Source: Thermoleophilia bacterium (GTDB taxonomy: Bacteria > Actinomycetota > Thermoleophilia > Gaiellales > Gaiellaceae). From it: a stretch of DNA of 44,804 bases. A program made the translations under genes and the position numbers. Each line of letters opens with the position of its first letter. Position 1 is the stretch's first letter. The DNA is taken from contig JADGPE010000005.1 of the NCBI GenBank assembly GCA_017882605.1, forward strand, positions 1-44,804. Direction: 5' to 3'. Positions 31,590-39,542 of this stretch are shown here, one piece after another. The notes below the pieces were generated by a model. It made no database searches and was not told where the DNA came from. It saw nothing but the letters and a program-made list of their open reading frames with translations.

Positions 31590-33871
31590 GCAACAGTCTC
31601 CGCGACGCGCCTGGCCGGAGCTGAGGAGAGATCGGAGGCGTCGAGGAGCAGCGCCGCCCGATGAAACGCGAGCGTGGACTCGGCTCCTTCGTTGCGGTTG
31701 ACGTCCTCGTCACCGAGCCCGTCGCTGCAGCCGCCGGTCGCGAAGTCGTAGAGCGGACGGCTGAGGTGGTTACGCCCGAGGAACCAGTCGAACGCAAGCC
31801 GCGCACGCACGCCGTGCTCACGGTCGCCCGTGACGGCGAACGCCGCGAGTTCCGCTTCGACGAACGCCGAGGCTTCGAGCGGCTGCTCGTCGCCCTGGCC
31901 GGGCGCCGGTTCGCTGCGTTTGCGGCCGTGATGCCCGGTCAATCGCAGCATTCCGCTCGCGAGGCCTGACTGGTCGCCGAGCCAGCGCAACGACTCGAGC
32001 CCTGAGGCGACCTGGTGGTCAAGTCCCAGCGCGGTTCCTCCGGTGATCAGTGCCTGGGGCAGGCGGGCGTTGTCGTAGGCGAGTGCGTGCTCGAACCAGA
32101 GCCACCCTTCCGATGCCGACGCTTCGAACGCTGTCGAAAGGCGGTCGACGGCGCACTCGAGCAGCCGGCGCGCCGGGTCGTCGAGCCGGTCGGGATCGAG
32201 GCGGGCGAGGCCGAGCACCACGTACGCGTCGGTCCTCAGCGAGGTCGGCCCGCTCAGGCCGCCGACGAGCGCGTCGAGCAAGCGCTGGGTGGGCTCGACG
32301 AGCGCCGAGGCCCACGCGGTGGAGAGGATCTCGCCGAGCGCCCAGATCGCGCGGCCGACATGGTCTCCGACGTGCGGCTCGTCGAGCCAGCGCCGGTCGT
32401 AGGACATGAAGTTTCGCATCCCGGGCCGCTCGTCGGCCGCGTCGTGCAGGAAGGCGAGCGAACGGTAGACGATCGGTGTCCAGAGTTGTTCGTCCGACCG
32501 GCGCCCGAGCTCGAGCGCCACGACAGCGAGCCGTGCAACATCGTCGACGCAATAGCCGCTACGGCGATTCGGAATCGCCCCGTGCGCATGTTGGACGATG
32601 CCCGCGTCGTCGACCATGGTCAGGAGATGGTCGTGCCGGAAGCTCGCGGGCTGCGGCTCGAGGCTGACGACAGAGTCGCGCCGCGGCGAGAGCTTCATCG
32701 CGTCGCGCAGCACCTCGCCGGTCGCCACAGCGACCGACGGCCAGCTCACGGTCTCGCCGATGCGGCGCGCTTCGGCACGAGCCGTCCGCAGGAGCTCCGG
32801 GTCGTCCATGAACCGGCAGACGGCAGCGCTCAGCGCGGCCGGATCGGCGACCGGGACGAGCTCGCCGGCGCCGCTTGCAAGCATGTCCTCCGCATAGCGA
32901 TACGGCGTCGAGACGACGGCGCAGCCGGCGGCGATAGCGAACGTCAGCGCCCCTGAGGACGTCTGCTCACGATCGAGGTAGGGCGTCAGGAACACTGACG
33001 TCACCCCGAGCAAGTCGGCGATCTCGTCCACGGCGAGGAAGCGGTCGTCGAACTCGACGTGCTCCTGGAGACCGAGCTCGATCACGAGTTGCTGCAGGGA
33101 CAGGCGGTAGCGCTCACCCTCGCGCTGGGCAACGCCGGGGTGCGTTCGGCCGGCGATCACATAGAGCGCCTCGGGGTGGTGCTCGATGATCGCGGGCAGG
33201 GCATTGAGGACGTTCTCGATGCCCTTGCCCGGAGAGAGGAGCCCGAACGTGGACAGCACGAACCGATCGCGATGGCGTTCATCGTGGCCGTGTGGCACAC
33301 CGGCGAGCGCCGCGCGCTCGACAAGCAGAGTCGGGGCGCCGTGGGGGACAACGCGGATCTTGCTCTCTGGGCACGTTCCGTTGTCGACGAGGAGGTGCAG
33401 CGCGGTCTCCGTCATCACGATCACCAGCTCGGCGTGGCCGCACAGCGTTTCGAGGACACGTGCTTGATGAGGCGTCGGCTGTGAGAGGACAGTGTGCAGC
33501 GTCACGACGAGCGGTTGCGTCAGCTCCTCGGCCAGAGAAAGGATGTATTCGCCGTCGCGCCCCCCGAAGATGCCGTATTCGTGCTCGAGCAGCACCACGT
33601 CGACGTCGCGCCGGCCGAGAATGCGCGCAGCGCGGACATAGTCGCCGCGCGTTCCCTGGGAGATCGCTGCGACGACGCCCGGCCGCTGGGGGCGTGAAGG
33701 GTCGTCGACGATCACGACCTTCGCGACGGAGGCGACCTCGTCGAGCCCGATCAGCGACGCGCGAACATCGGCCGCGAACGTGCCGATTCCACACGCGCGC
33801 GGTGGGTAAGTGGAGACGATGGCCGCACGCATCCCCGCGGGGCTGCCGCCGTTCTGAAGCGCTTTGAGCAT
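31586..33871 (-). CDS. Glycosyltransferase (GT4-like) fused to an alpha/alpha-barrel domain
   Basis: A 761-residue two-part protein. Residues 15-385 form a GT-B glycosyltransferase: STYPPRACGIGTFAADVRAS, EHEYGIFGGRDG, VVPHGAP, the nucleotide-sugar site FGLLSPGKGIENVL, then TPYLDREQTSSGALTFAIAA with the conserved Glu. Residues 430-761 look like a six-hairpin (alpha/alpha) glycosidase fold: GYCVDDVARLAVVALELGRR, SYDRRWLDEPHVGDHVGRAI, RTDAYVVLGLARLDPDRL. Start ATG 33871 is preferred; ATG 33832 (MRAAIVSTYPP) is the alternative. Coupled to GH130. Confidence 0.85.
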   Translation of the reverse strand: MLKALQNGGSPAGMRAAIVSTYPPRACGIGTFAADVRASLIGLDEVASVAKVVIVDDPSRPQRPGVVAAISQGTRGDYVRAARILGRRDVDVVLLEHEYGIFGGRDGEYILSLAEELTQPLVVTLHTVLSQPTPHQARVLETLCGHAELVIVMTETALHLLVDNGTCPESKIRVVPHGAPTLLVERAALAGVPHGHDERHRDRFVLSTFGLLSPGKGIENVLNALPAIIEHHPEALYVIAGRTHPGVAQREGERYRLSLQQLVIELGLQEHVEFDDRFLAVDEIADLLGVTSVFLTPYLDREQTSSGALTFAIAAGCAVVSTPYRYAEDMLASGAGELVPVADPAALSAAVCRFMDDPELLRTARAEARRIGETVSWPSVAVATGEVLRDAMKLSPRRDSVVSLEPQPASFRHDHLLTMVDDAGIVQHAHGAIPNRRSGYCVDDVARLAVVALELGRRSDEQLWTPIVYRSLAFLHDAADERPGMRNFMSYDRRWLDEPHVGDHVGRAIWALGEILSTAWASALVEPTQRLLDALVGGLSGPTSLRTDAYVVLGLARLDPDRLDDPARRLLECAVDRLSTAFEASASEGWLWFEHALAYDNARLPQALITGGTALGLDHQVASGLESLRWLGDQSGLASGMLRLTGHHGRKRSEPAPGQGDEQPLEASAFVEAELAAFAVTGDREHGVRARLAFDWFLGRNHLSRPLYDFATGGCSDGLGDEDVNRNEGAESTLAFHRAALLLDASDLSSAPARRVAETVA

Positions 33872-34041
33872 CCGACTACCTCGATCGGTCGTTCGCCGCG
33901 CGGGAATCGCACGGCGACCGTTCTGCGCTGCGGCTGCTGCCGATGCCAGGAGTAGCGCACACCCACCGTAGCCGAAGCGTCGATTCCGCCCGGGTCGGGC
34001 GGCTTGGGTCATCAGGGTTTGCCCGGATCACCCTCCGGCGG

Positions 34042-34059
34042 GGATCTGTTAGAAGATCC
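34042..34059. promoter_or_regulatory. Palindrome over the -10 region of the Rpf-like gene
   Basis: GGATC (34042-34046) and GATCC (34055-34059) flank TGTTAGAA, which contains an extended -10-like TG-T-TAGAAG 6 nt before GTG 34062. An operator overlapping a leaderless promoter is plausible. The remaining 33872-34041 shows only a 6-bp hairpin (33987-34003). Confidence 0.35.
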
Positions 34060-34061
34060 GG

Positions 34062-34433
34062 GTGCGCTCGGCCCTGCTCGTCGTGATCGCTGCCCTGGCG
34101 CTCGCCGTCTCGGCAGCCGCTCGGTCGTCGAGTCCCCCCGCTGCATGGCTCGCGCAGGCGCGCTGCGTTCATCTGCACGAGGGGCCGTGGACCGCGAACA
34201 CCGGCAACGGTCACTTCGGCGGCATGCAGTTCTCGGCTCAGACCTGGCTGGGTGTGAACGGCCGGTCGGCAGCGGCGTTCAAGCATCCGGGCGATCCGTC
34301 CTTCCCGTTCACTGTCTCGCCGGCCGAACAGCTTCATCGCGCCTGGCTGCTCTGGCTGCAAGACGGCCGCAGCTGGCGTTCGTGGGGCGCAGTCGGCGCC
34401 GCGTGCTCGCAGGCAGCGCCCGCCAAGCCCTAG
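34062..34433 (+). CDS. Secreted Rpf-like transglycosylase domain protein
   Basis: A 123-residue exported protein, start GTG 34062. Residues 1-20 form a signal peptide (LLVVIAALALAVSAAARS). The domain matches the resuscitation-promoting-factor fold: WLAQARCVHLHEGPWTANTG with the catalytic-type Glu, NGHFGGMQFSAQTWLGVNG, PAEQLHRAWLLWLQDGRSW, and a second Cys in GAACSQ for the disulfide. It likely cleaves peptidoglycan glycan strands at the cell wall. Confidence 0.85.
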   Translation: MRSALLVVIAALALAVSAAARSSSPPAAWLAQARCVHLHEGPWTANTGNGHFGGMQFSAQTWLGVNGRSAAAFKHPGDPSFPFTVSPAEQLHRAWLLWLQDGRSWRSWGAVGAACSQAAPAKP

Positions 34434-34437
34434 CGAC

Positions 34438-35424
34438 ATGCGCGCAATGCTGTTCAGCGGCGCCGGCCCGTCTCTCCGGGAGGTCGAGCTGGCGGAGCCG
34501 GAGCCTCGTCCGGGGCAGGTGCGCCTTCGCGTGCGGGCGTGCGGTGTCTGTCGCACCGACCTGCACATTCTCGACGGAGAGCTCGGCGATCCGAAGCTGC
34601 CGCTCGTTCTCGGGCATCAGATCGTCGGCACGGTCGTCGAGCTCGGGCAGGGCGTGACACGCTTCGCGGTGGGCGAGCGTGTGGGCGTTCCGTGGCTCGG
34701 CTGGACCTGTGGGCGCTGTCGCTTCTGCGTCGGCGGTCGCGAGAACCTCTGCGACAACGCGCGCTTCACCGGCTACACGATCGACGGGGGCTTCGCCGAG
34801 GAAACTGTGGCCGACGAGCGCTTCTGCTTTCCGATCCCGGAGGGATACCCCGACCTGCAGGCCGCGCCGTTGCTCTGCGCCGGGCTGATCGGCTACCGGG
34901 CGCTGGGACTCGCCGGCGACGCGGAGCGGCTCGGCCTCTACGGGTTCGGGGCGGCCGCGCACATCATCTGCCAGGTCGCCTGTTGGCAGGGACGGCGAGT
35001 CTTCGCCTTCACCCGGCCAGACGACCGGGCTAGCCAGGACTTCGCACGCGCGCTCGGCGCCGAGTGGGTGGGGGGTTCGCTCGATCAGCCGCCCGAGCCG
35101 CTCGAGGCGGCGATCATCTTCGCGCCCGCAGGTGAGCTCGTGCCCGCGGCTCTCGCCGCAGTCGGCAAAGGCGGCAGTGTCGTCTGCGCCGGGATTCACA
35201 TGAGCGAGATCCCGGCCTTCCCGTACGACTTGCTCTGGGAGGAGCGCATCGTCCGGTCGGTCGCGAACCTCACGCGGGCAGACGGCGAGGAGTTCATGGC
35301 GCTCGCCCCGCGGATCCCCGTGCGCACGGAGGTCGAGGCATTCCCGTTGGGCGACGCAAACAAGGCGCTCGCGCGATTGCGCTCGGGCGCCGTCAACGGT
35401 GCCGTCGCGCTGTCGACCGCCTAG
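34438..35424 (+). CDS. Zinc-dependent alcohol dehydrogenase
   Basis: A 328-residue MDR-superfamily alcohol dehydrogenase. Catalytic zinc residues: Cys in ACGVCRTDLH, His in LGHQIVG. The structural zinc loop CGRCRFCVGGRENLC has all four cysteines. The NAD(P) fold reads LGLYGFGAAAHIICQVA, without the usual GxGxxG (GFGAAA), as in the AdhA/AdhP-like zinc-binding subfamily. ATG 34438 is 4 nt after the Rpf-like stop. Substrate not determined. Confidence 0.9.
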   Translation: MRAMLFSGAGPSLREVELAEPEPRPGQVRLRVRACGVCRTDLHILDGELGDPKLPLVLGHQIVGTVVELGQGVTRFAVGERVGVPWLGWTCGRCRFCVGGRENLCDNARFTGYTIDGGFAEETVADERFCFPIPEGYPDLQAAPLLCAGLIGYRALGLAGDAERLGLYGFGAAAHIICQVACWQGRRVFAFTRPDDRASQDFARALGAEWVGGSLDQPPEPLEAAIIFAPAGELVPAALAAVGKGGSVVCAGIHMSEIPAFPYDLLWEERIVRSVANLTRADGEEFMALAPRIPVRTEVEAFPLGDANKALARLRSGAVNGAVALSTA

Positions 35425-35606
35425 CTGCGATCGTCGTCGTCGTGCAGCGCGTCGACGATTTCGCGCTCCGAGCAGCCGCGATCGACGAGAGCTTCGATCA
35501 GGAACAACTGGTGACGCCGCACGTGCTCTCCTTCCGATCGTTCGGCGCGCACGAGAACGTCGTCATCGATGGTCGTGATCCGGGCGGACGAAGGTGTTGA
35601 TGGCAA
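35421..35606 (-). CDS. Small acidic protein (61 aa) behind an attenuator-like hairpin
   Basis: TTG 35606 is preceded by AGGAGG with 7-nt spacing, the best ribosome site in the window. The product is charged: RITTIDDDVLVRAERSEGEH, then VRRHQLFLIEALVDRGCSER, ending EIVDALHDDDDRS. REIVDAL and the single Cys may be part of a small helical DNA- or protein-binding fold; no family was recognised. A strong intrinsic terminator ends only 11 nt upstream of the ribosome site, so expression is probably controlled by read-through. Confidence 0.7.
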   Translation of the reverse strand: MPSTPSSARITTIDDDVLVRAERSEGEHVRRHQLFLIEALVDRGCSEREIVDALHDDDDRS

Positions 35607-35630
35607 GAGTGAACCTCCTGTTGGACTATG

Positions 35631-35661
35631 AAAAAAGACCCCGGGCTGTGCCCGAGGTCTT
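35631..35661 (-). terminator. Intrinsic terminator/attenuator with T6 tract
   Basis: Minus-strand stem AAGACC-T-CGGGC / GCCCG-G-GGTCTT, with one mismatch, a 3-nt loop and six Ts. It is upstream of the small gene at 35606, not after it, and may also end the luciferase-like oxidoreductase transcript. GGTC just before the stem can pair with its 5' arm (GACC), an alternative fold typical of attenuators. Confidence 0.8.
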
Positions 35662-35678
35662 CGTTGACCGGCGGCCGA

Positions 35679-35783
35679 CTACTTCGGCGGCCTGGATCGA
35701 TGGTAGCGGCCGAGGCGTTCCCGGCAGAAGTTGAAGGCCGGACCGCCCTTCGTCGTGGGCGGTCCGGCCGGTAGTGCCCCCAA
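35679..35783 (-). CDS. Possible leader peptide (34 aa)
   Basis: A short frame from TTG 35783 ending with TAG just before the attenuator (GGPAFNFCRERLGRYHRSRP, then PK). No ribosome site is apparent and the frame spans a 13-bp hairpin. It is listed only because it would fit a leader-peptide role. Confidence 0.2.
   Translation of the reverse strand: MGALPAGPPTTKGGPAFNFCRERLGRYHRSRPPK
35736..35769 (-). ncRNA. Structured leader element, 13-bp hairpin
   Basis: Arms 35736-35748 and 35757-35769 pair perfectly with an 8-nt loop. The hairpin sits between an AT-rich patch (35811-35838, promoter-like) and the terminator at 35631-35661. Together 35631-35830 could be an untranslated leader or small RNA of about 200 nt. 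No known riboswitch was recognised. Confidence 0.4.
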
Positions 35784-35866
35784 GCCGTCTCGATGCGAGG
35801 AAGGAGACGAGCAATAAAGCTATCAAAAAGAAAGTAATGGGGGAGGTTGAACCGTTCGGCACGGCG

Positions 35867-36892
35867 TCAGGCGGCGGAAACCATTGACAGCTCGCGCCGC
35901 ACAGCGGGCGCGACTTCCGTGCCGAAGAGCTCGATCGATCGCATGATCTTCGCGTGCGGCATCGTCCCGACGCTGAACTGCACGAGGAAGCGGTCGTGGT
36001 CGAAGAGCTCGTGCTGGTAGAGGATCTTCTCGACGATCTGGTCGGGGCTGCCGACGAAGTTCGCACCACGCAGGGTGGCAGCGGCCTCGTAGTCGACCCG
36101 TGTGTGCGGCGGCCAGCCGCGCTCCCGCCCGATCTTGTCCATCATCGCCGCGACGAACGGGAACGACTCGTCGCGCGCCTGCTCCGCCGTATCCGCGATG
36201 TAGCCGTGTGAGTTGATGCTGAGCAACAGGCGCTGGTGGCCTGCGTGCTCGCCCGCGCGGCGGTGCACGTCGGCGAAGGCCACGAAGCGCTCGGGCAGGC
36301 CCCCGATGATTGCGAGCGCCATCGGCAGGCCGAGCGTTCCTGCGCGCAGAGCGGACTCCGGTGAGCCTCCGACTGCGACCCAGACCGGGAGCGGATCCTG
36401 GAGCGGCCGGGGATAGACGCCCCGGCTCTCGATCGCCGGACGGTGACCGCCGGGCCAGCTGATCTGCTCCGACTCGCGGAGCGCGAGGAGCAGGCGCAGC
36501 TTCTCCTCGAAGAGCTCGTCGTAGTCGCGCAGGTCGTATCCGAAGAGCGGGAACGACTCGATGAACGACCCGCGGCCGGCCATGATCTCGGCCCGCCCGT
36601 GGGAGAGCAGGTCCAGCGTGCTGAAGTCCTGGAAGACGCGCACAGGATCGTCGGAGCTGAGCACGGAGACGGCGCTCGTGAGGCGGATCGTCTTCGTCCG
36701 CGCAGCGGCCGCGGCCAGCACGACCGCGGGCGCCGACACCGTGAAATCGGGTCGGTGGTGCTCGCCGACGCCGAAGACGTCGAGCCCGACCTGGTCGGCG
36801 AGCTCGATCTCCTCGAGCAGATCGCGCAGTCGCTCCTGTGGGCTGACCTCGTCCGAGGTCAGCTCCGCGAAGGTGTAGACGCCGAGCTCCAT
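35867..36892 (-). CDS. Luciferase-like (LLM) flavin-dependent oxidoreductase
   Basis: A 341-residue TIM-barrel oxidoreductase of the bacterial luciferase superfamily, using FMN or F420. Marks: [20 protein letters not shown], then [59 protein letters not shown] and [22 protein letters not shown] 36892 is chosen because TACCGT ends exactly 7 nt upstream; a GTG at 36925 would include that promoter in the coding sequence. Substrate unknown. Confidence 0.88.
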   Translation of the reverse strand: MELGVYTFAELTSDEVSPQERLRDLLEEIELADQVGLDVFGVGEHHRPDFTVSAPAVVLAAAAARTKTIRLTSAVSVLSSDDPVRVFQDFSTLDLLSHGRAEIMAGRGSFIESFPLFGYDLRDYDELFEEKLRLLLALRESEQISWPGGHRPAIESRGVYPRPLQDPLPVWVAVGGSPESALRAGTLGLPMALAIIGGLPERFVAFADVHRRAGEHAGHQRLLLSINSHGYIADTAEQARDESFPFVAAMMDKIGRERGWPPHTRVDYEAAATLRGANFVGSPDQIVEKILYQHELFDHDRFLVQFSVGTMPHAKIMRSIELFGTEVAPAVRRELSMVSAA

Positions 36893-36899
36893 GGCGGTC

Positions 36900-36905
36900 A
36901 CGGTA
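36900..36905 (-). promoter_or_regulatory. -10 element (TACCGT) of the luciferase-like oxidoreductase gene
   Basis: TACCGT on the minus strand ends 7 nt before ATG 36892; the same hexamer precedes citA. It supports the internal start over GTG 36925. Confidence 0.55.
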
Positions 36906-36961
36906 GCAGATGCTTGCTCACTCAAGCTTCTCGGGCGAGCGGATGATGCGCGATCTGCCGA

Positions 36962-37777
36962 CTAGGTGTCGCGCCGCACGAGCAGGAGGGCGGCAACGGC
37001 GAGGGTGAAGGCCGCGTACCCGCAGAAGACGGCGAAGCCGACCCAGGGCGAGAGGCTGCCCGAGTCGTGGGTGATCGAGAGGATCGCCCGGCCCGCGTTG
37101 CTCGGCAGGTAGCGCGACGCCGCGTCGTTCCAGCTCGCAGGCAGCACGTTCATCAGCGGCGGGATCACGAACAGGACCGCGGCGAACGCAGCGATGCCAC
37201 CGGCGGTGTTGCGGATGATCGCGCCGAGACCAAGGCTGAAGAGGGCGATCACGGTCAGGTACAGCGCAGCGCCGATCACGGCACGTGCGACGTGCGGGTC
37301 GGAGAACGCGATGTTCGCGTTGTGACGCGACAAGATCGACTGGCTCGCGAAAAATGCGATCAGCACCGCTGGGAGCATCAGTACGAAGGTGACGGCCGCG
37401 AAGACGATGGCCTTTGCCCACAGAACGGGAAGACGCATCGGGACGGCGGTGAACGACGCTCGGATCATGCCGGTCGAGTACTCGGCGCTGATCACGAGTA
37501 CGCCGAGCACGCCGATCGCGAGCTGGGCGATCTGCGAGCCGACGAGCGCCGGATCGATCGGATTGAAATGCGCGCGCTCGCCGGGGCTGCGATGTCCCCA
37601 GTGCGCTGAGATCACGGCGGAGGCGAGGATCGGGAAGCCGATCGTCAGCACGGTCGCCGCCAGGAGGGACCAGCTCGTCGAGCGCACGCTGCGGAGCTTC
37701 GTCCACTCGGAGCGGATCACGCGAGACTGGGTGACCCGCTCGCGGCTGGAAGCAGACGGGGAAGCGATCGCGCTCAT
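36962..37777 (-). CDS. ABC-2 type transporter permease
   Basis: A 271-residue membrane protein with six hydrophobic segments and the N-terminal SEWTKLRSVRSTSWSLLAAT typical of ABC-2 permeases. ISAEYSTGMIRASFTAVPMR and LGLGAIIRNTAGGIAAFAAV are family features. It is coupled to the ATPase (ATGA overlap, 37774-37777). Such two-gene exporters handle antibiotics or lipids; the cargo is unknown. Confidence 0.88.
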   Translation of the reverse strand: MSAIASPSASSRERVTQSRVIRSEWTKLRSVRSTSWSLLAATVLTIGFPILASAVISAHWGHRSPGERAHFNPIDPALVGSQIAQLAIGVLGVLVISAEYSTGMIRASFTAVPMRLPVLWAKAIVFAAVTFVLMLPAVLIAFFASQSILSRHNANIAFSDPHVARAVIGAALYLTVIALFSLGLGAIIRNTAGGIAAFAAVLFVIPPLMNVLPASWNDAASRYLPSNAGRAILSITHDSGSLSPWVGFAVFCGYAAFTLAVAALLLVRRDT

Positions 37778-38682
37778 GTCGCCGCGAACTCCAGCTCGTC
37801 GCGTGTCAGGTCCATGAACGCTTCCTCGAGCGACGCCTGGTGCGGTGTCAGCTCGTGCAGGACGATGCCGTGGGCCGCAGCGGCCTCGCCGACCTGCGCG
37901 GCGGTGAGACCGTTCACCTCGAGCAGGCCGGGCTCGATGACCGCCACCGTCACGGAAGGACTTGCGAGAGCGCCCTTCAGCTGCTCTCCCTGCGGGGAGC
38001 GCACGTGCACGAGCGGCTTCGACGCACCCGCGAGAAATTCGGGCACGCTCGCATCGGCGATCAGGCGCCCGCGGCCGATCACAATCAGGTGGTCCGCCGT
38101 CAGCGCCATCTCACTCATCAGGTGAGACGACACGAAGACGGTACGACCCTCCGCCGCGAGATTCTTGAGCAGCATCCGGATCCACTGGATCCCTTCCGGG
38201 TCGAGCCCGTTGACGGGCTCGTCGAGCATCACGGTGTGGGGATCGCCGAGCAGCGCCGTGGCGATGCCGAGCCGCTGGCCCATGCCGAGCGAGAACCCAC
38301 CCGCCCGCTTGCGGGCCACCTCGTGCAGCCCGACGTGATCGATCATTTCGTCGACTCGCTTGCGGGCGATGCCGTGTGTCTGCGCGAGCGCGAGCAGGTG
38401 ATTGCGCGCCGAGCGTCCCGTGTGCACCGAGCGCGCCTCGAGCAGCGCGCCAACCTCGTGCAGGGGCGCGGAATGCTCACGATAGGGCTTGCCGTTGACC
38501 GTGACGTGGCCCTTCGTCGGTCGGTCGAGACCGAGAATGAGGCGCATCGTCGTCGACTTCCCCGATCCGTTCGGGCCGAGGAATCCGGTGACGATGCCGG
38601 GGCGAACGTCGAAGGACAGGCCGTCGACGGCGCGCTTGTCGCCGTAATCCTTCGTGAGGTCACGCGCCTGAATCATCGCCAC
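37774..38682 (-). CDS. ABC transporter ATP-binding protein
   Basis: A 302-residue ATPase: Walker A GFLGPNGSGKSTTMRLILGL, Q-loop region EVGALLEARSVHTG, signature FSLGMGQRLGIATALLG (LGMGQ in place of LSGGQ), Walker B TVMLDEPVNGLDPEG and H-loop FVSSHLMSE. The last 80 residues are a DrrA-like regulatory domain ending ASLEEAFMDLTRDELEF. GTG 38682 or ATG 38676 may start it. It works with the permease encoded next. Confidence 0.9.
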   Translation of the reverse strand: MAMIQARDLTKDYGDKRAVDGLSFDVRPGIVTGFLGPNGSGKSTTMRLILGLDRPTKGHVTVNGKPYREHSAPLHEVGALLEARSVHTGRSARNHLLALAQTHGIARKRVDEMIDHVGLHEVARKRAGGFSLGMGQRLGIATALLGDPHTVMLDEPVNGLDPEGIQWIRMLLKNLAAEGRTVFVSSHLMSEMALTADHLIVIGRGRLIADASVPEFLAGASKPLVHVRSPQGEQLKGALASPSVTVAVIEPGLLEVNGLTAAQVGEAAAAHGIVLHELTPHQASLEEAFMDLTRDELEFAAT

Positions 38683-38747
38683 AGAAGACCAGACCTCTCT
38701 GACGGTTCTCTGAAGCCAACGCCGATGTGTCTCGTCCTGACCTCCGC

Positions 38748-38777
38748 TTGACGACGACGGCCCGTAACGCGTAGGTA
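38748..38777 (+). promoter_or_regulatory. Sigma-70-type promoter of the lyase/ligase operon
   Basis: TTGACG (38748-38753) and TAGGTA (38772-38777) are 18 bp apart, and the start codon follows 6 nt later, so the message is probably leaderless. It lies in the divergent gap with the ABC exporter. Confidence 0.55.
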
Positions 38778-38783
38778 TGGGTC

Positions 38784-39542
38784 ATGCAGATCGGCAAGGC
38801 GGGTGAGCCCGTCACGCGCATCAGCCGCGCCTCTCCCGACCGGATCGAGGTGCGCGGATGCGATCTCACCTCAGATCTGATGGGCCGGCTGAGCTTCACC
38901 GAGTACTTCCACCTGCTGCTGACGGGGCGCGAGCCGACCGGCGACGAGCGCTATTTCCTCGACCTGCTGCTCGTCTCGATTGCCGAGCATGGCTTGATGC
39001 CGAGCAACATCGCCGCGCGGATGACGCTAGCGGCGGATCCCGCCTCGCTGCACGGAGCAGTCGCTGCCGGGATTCTCGGTGCCGGTCCTGTGATCCTCGG
39101 TGCGGCGGAGGAATGCGCCCGGCTGCTCGCAGCGATGGACGCCGACGGGAGTGACCCGGCGCAGGTCGTGCGGGAGATTCACGCGGCCGGAGGCAGGGTT
39201 CCCGGATTCGGGCATCCGCTGCACCGTCCGCTCGATCCACGGGCGGAGCGGATTCTCGACCTGGCCGACGCACGCGGGGTCAGCGGCCGGCATGTCGCAC
39301 TCGCGCGAGAGCTGCGCGCCGCCGTCGCCGAGACGTGGGCGAAGCCGCTCACACTCAACGTCTCGCTGCCGATCGCGGCGGTGATGCTCGATCTCGGCTA
39401 CTCGCCCGCGATCGTGAAGGCGATTCCGATCCTCGCGCGCACCGCGAGCCTGCTCGCGCATCTCGCCGAGGAGCAGGAGCGGCCGATCGGCTTCCTGCTC
39501 GCGGCGAAGGCGGAGGACGCGATCGAATACCGCGATGACTGA
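38784..39542 (+). CDS. Citryl-CoA-lyase-like protein of the citrate synthase superfamily
   Basis: A 252-residue protein lacking the large N-terminal part of citrate synthase. RLSFTEYFHLLLTGREPTGD opens the fold. The two catalytic His equivalents are His90 (SLHGAVAAGILGAG) and His144 (PGFGHPLHRPLDPRAERI). The catalytic Asp position (NVD in GltA) is Ser194 in LTLNVSLPIAAVMLDLGYSP. Relatives include citryl-CoA lyase and the lyase part of ATP-citrate lyase, which split an acyl-CoA into acetyl-CoA and an oxo acid. With Ser at that position, the reaction may differ. It heads an operon and overlaps the CoA ligase gene by 8 nt. Confidence 0.8.
   Translation: MQIGKAGEPVTRISRASPDRIEVRGCDLTSDLMGRLSFTEYFHLLLTGREPTGDERYFLDLLLVSIAEHGLMPSNIAARMTLAADPASLHGAVAAGILGAGPVILGAAEECARLLAAMDADGSDPAQVVREIHAAGGRVPGFGHPLHRPLDPRAERILDLADARGVSGRHVALARELRAAVAETWAKPLTLNVSLPIAAVMLDLGYSPAIVKAIPILARTASLLAHLAEEQERPIGFLLAAKAEDAIEYRDD

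Noticed and set aside
33872-34012. N-terminal extension of the glycosyltransferase fusion (Ala-rich stretch)
   Set aside because: No family resemblance, and the GT fold begins right after ATG 33871/33832.
35626-36069. Minus-strand frame with a hydrophobic run (FFLIALLLVSFLAS)
   Set aside because: It starts antisense or out of frame inside the oxidoreductase gene, and the hydrophobic run is the AT-rich promoter patch read in one frame.
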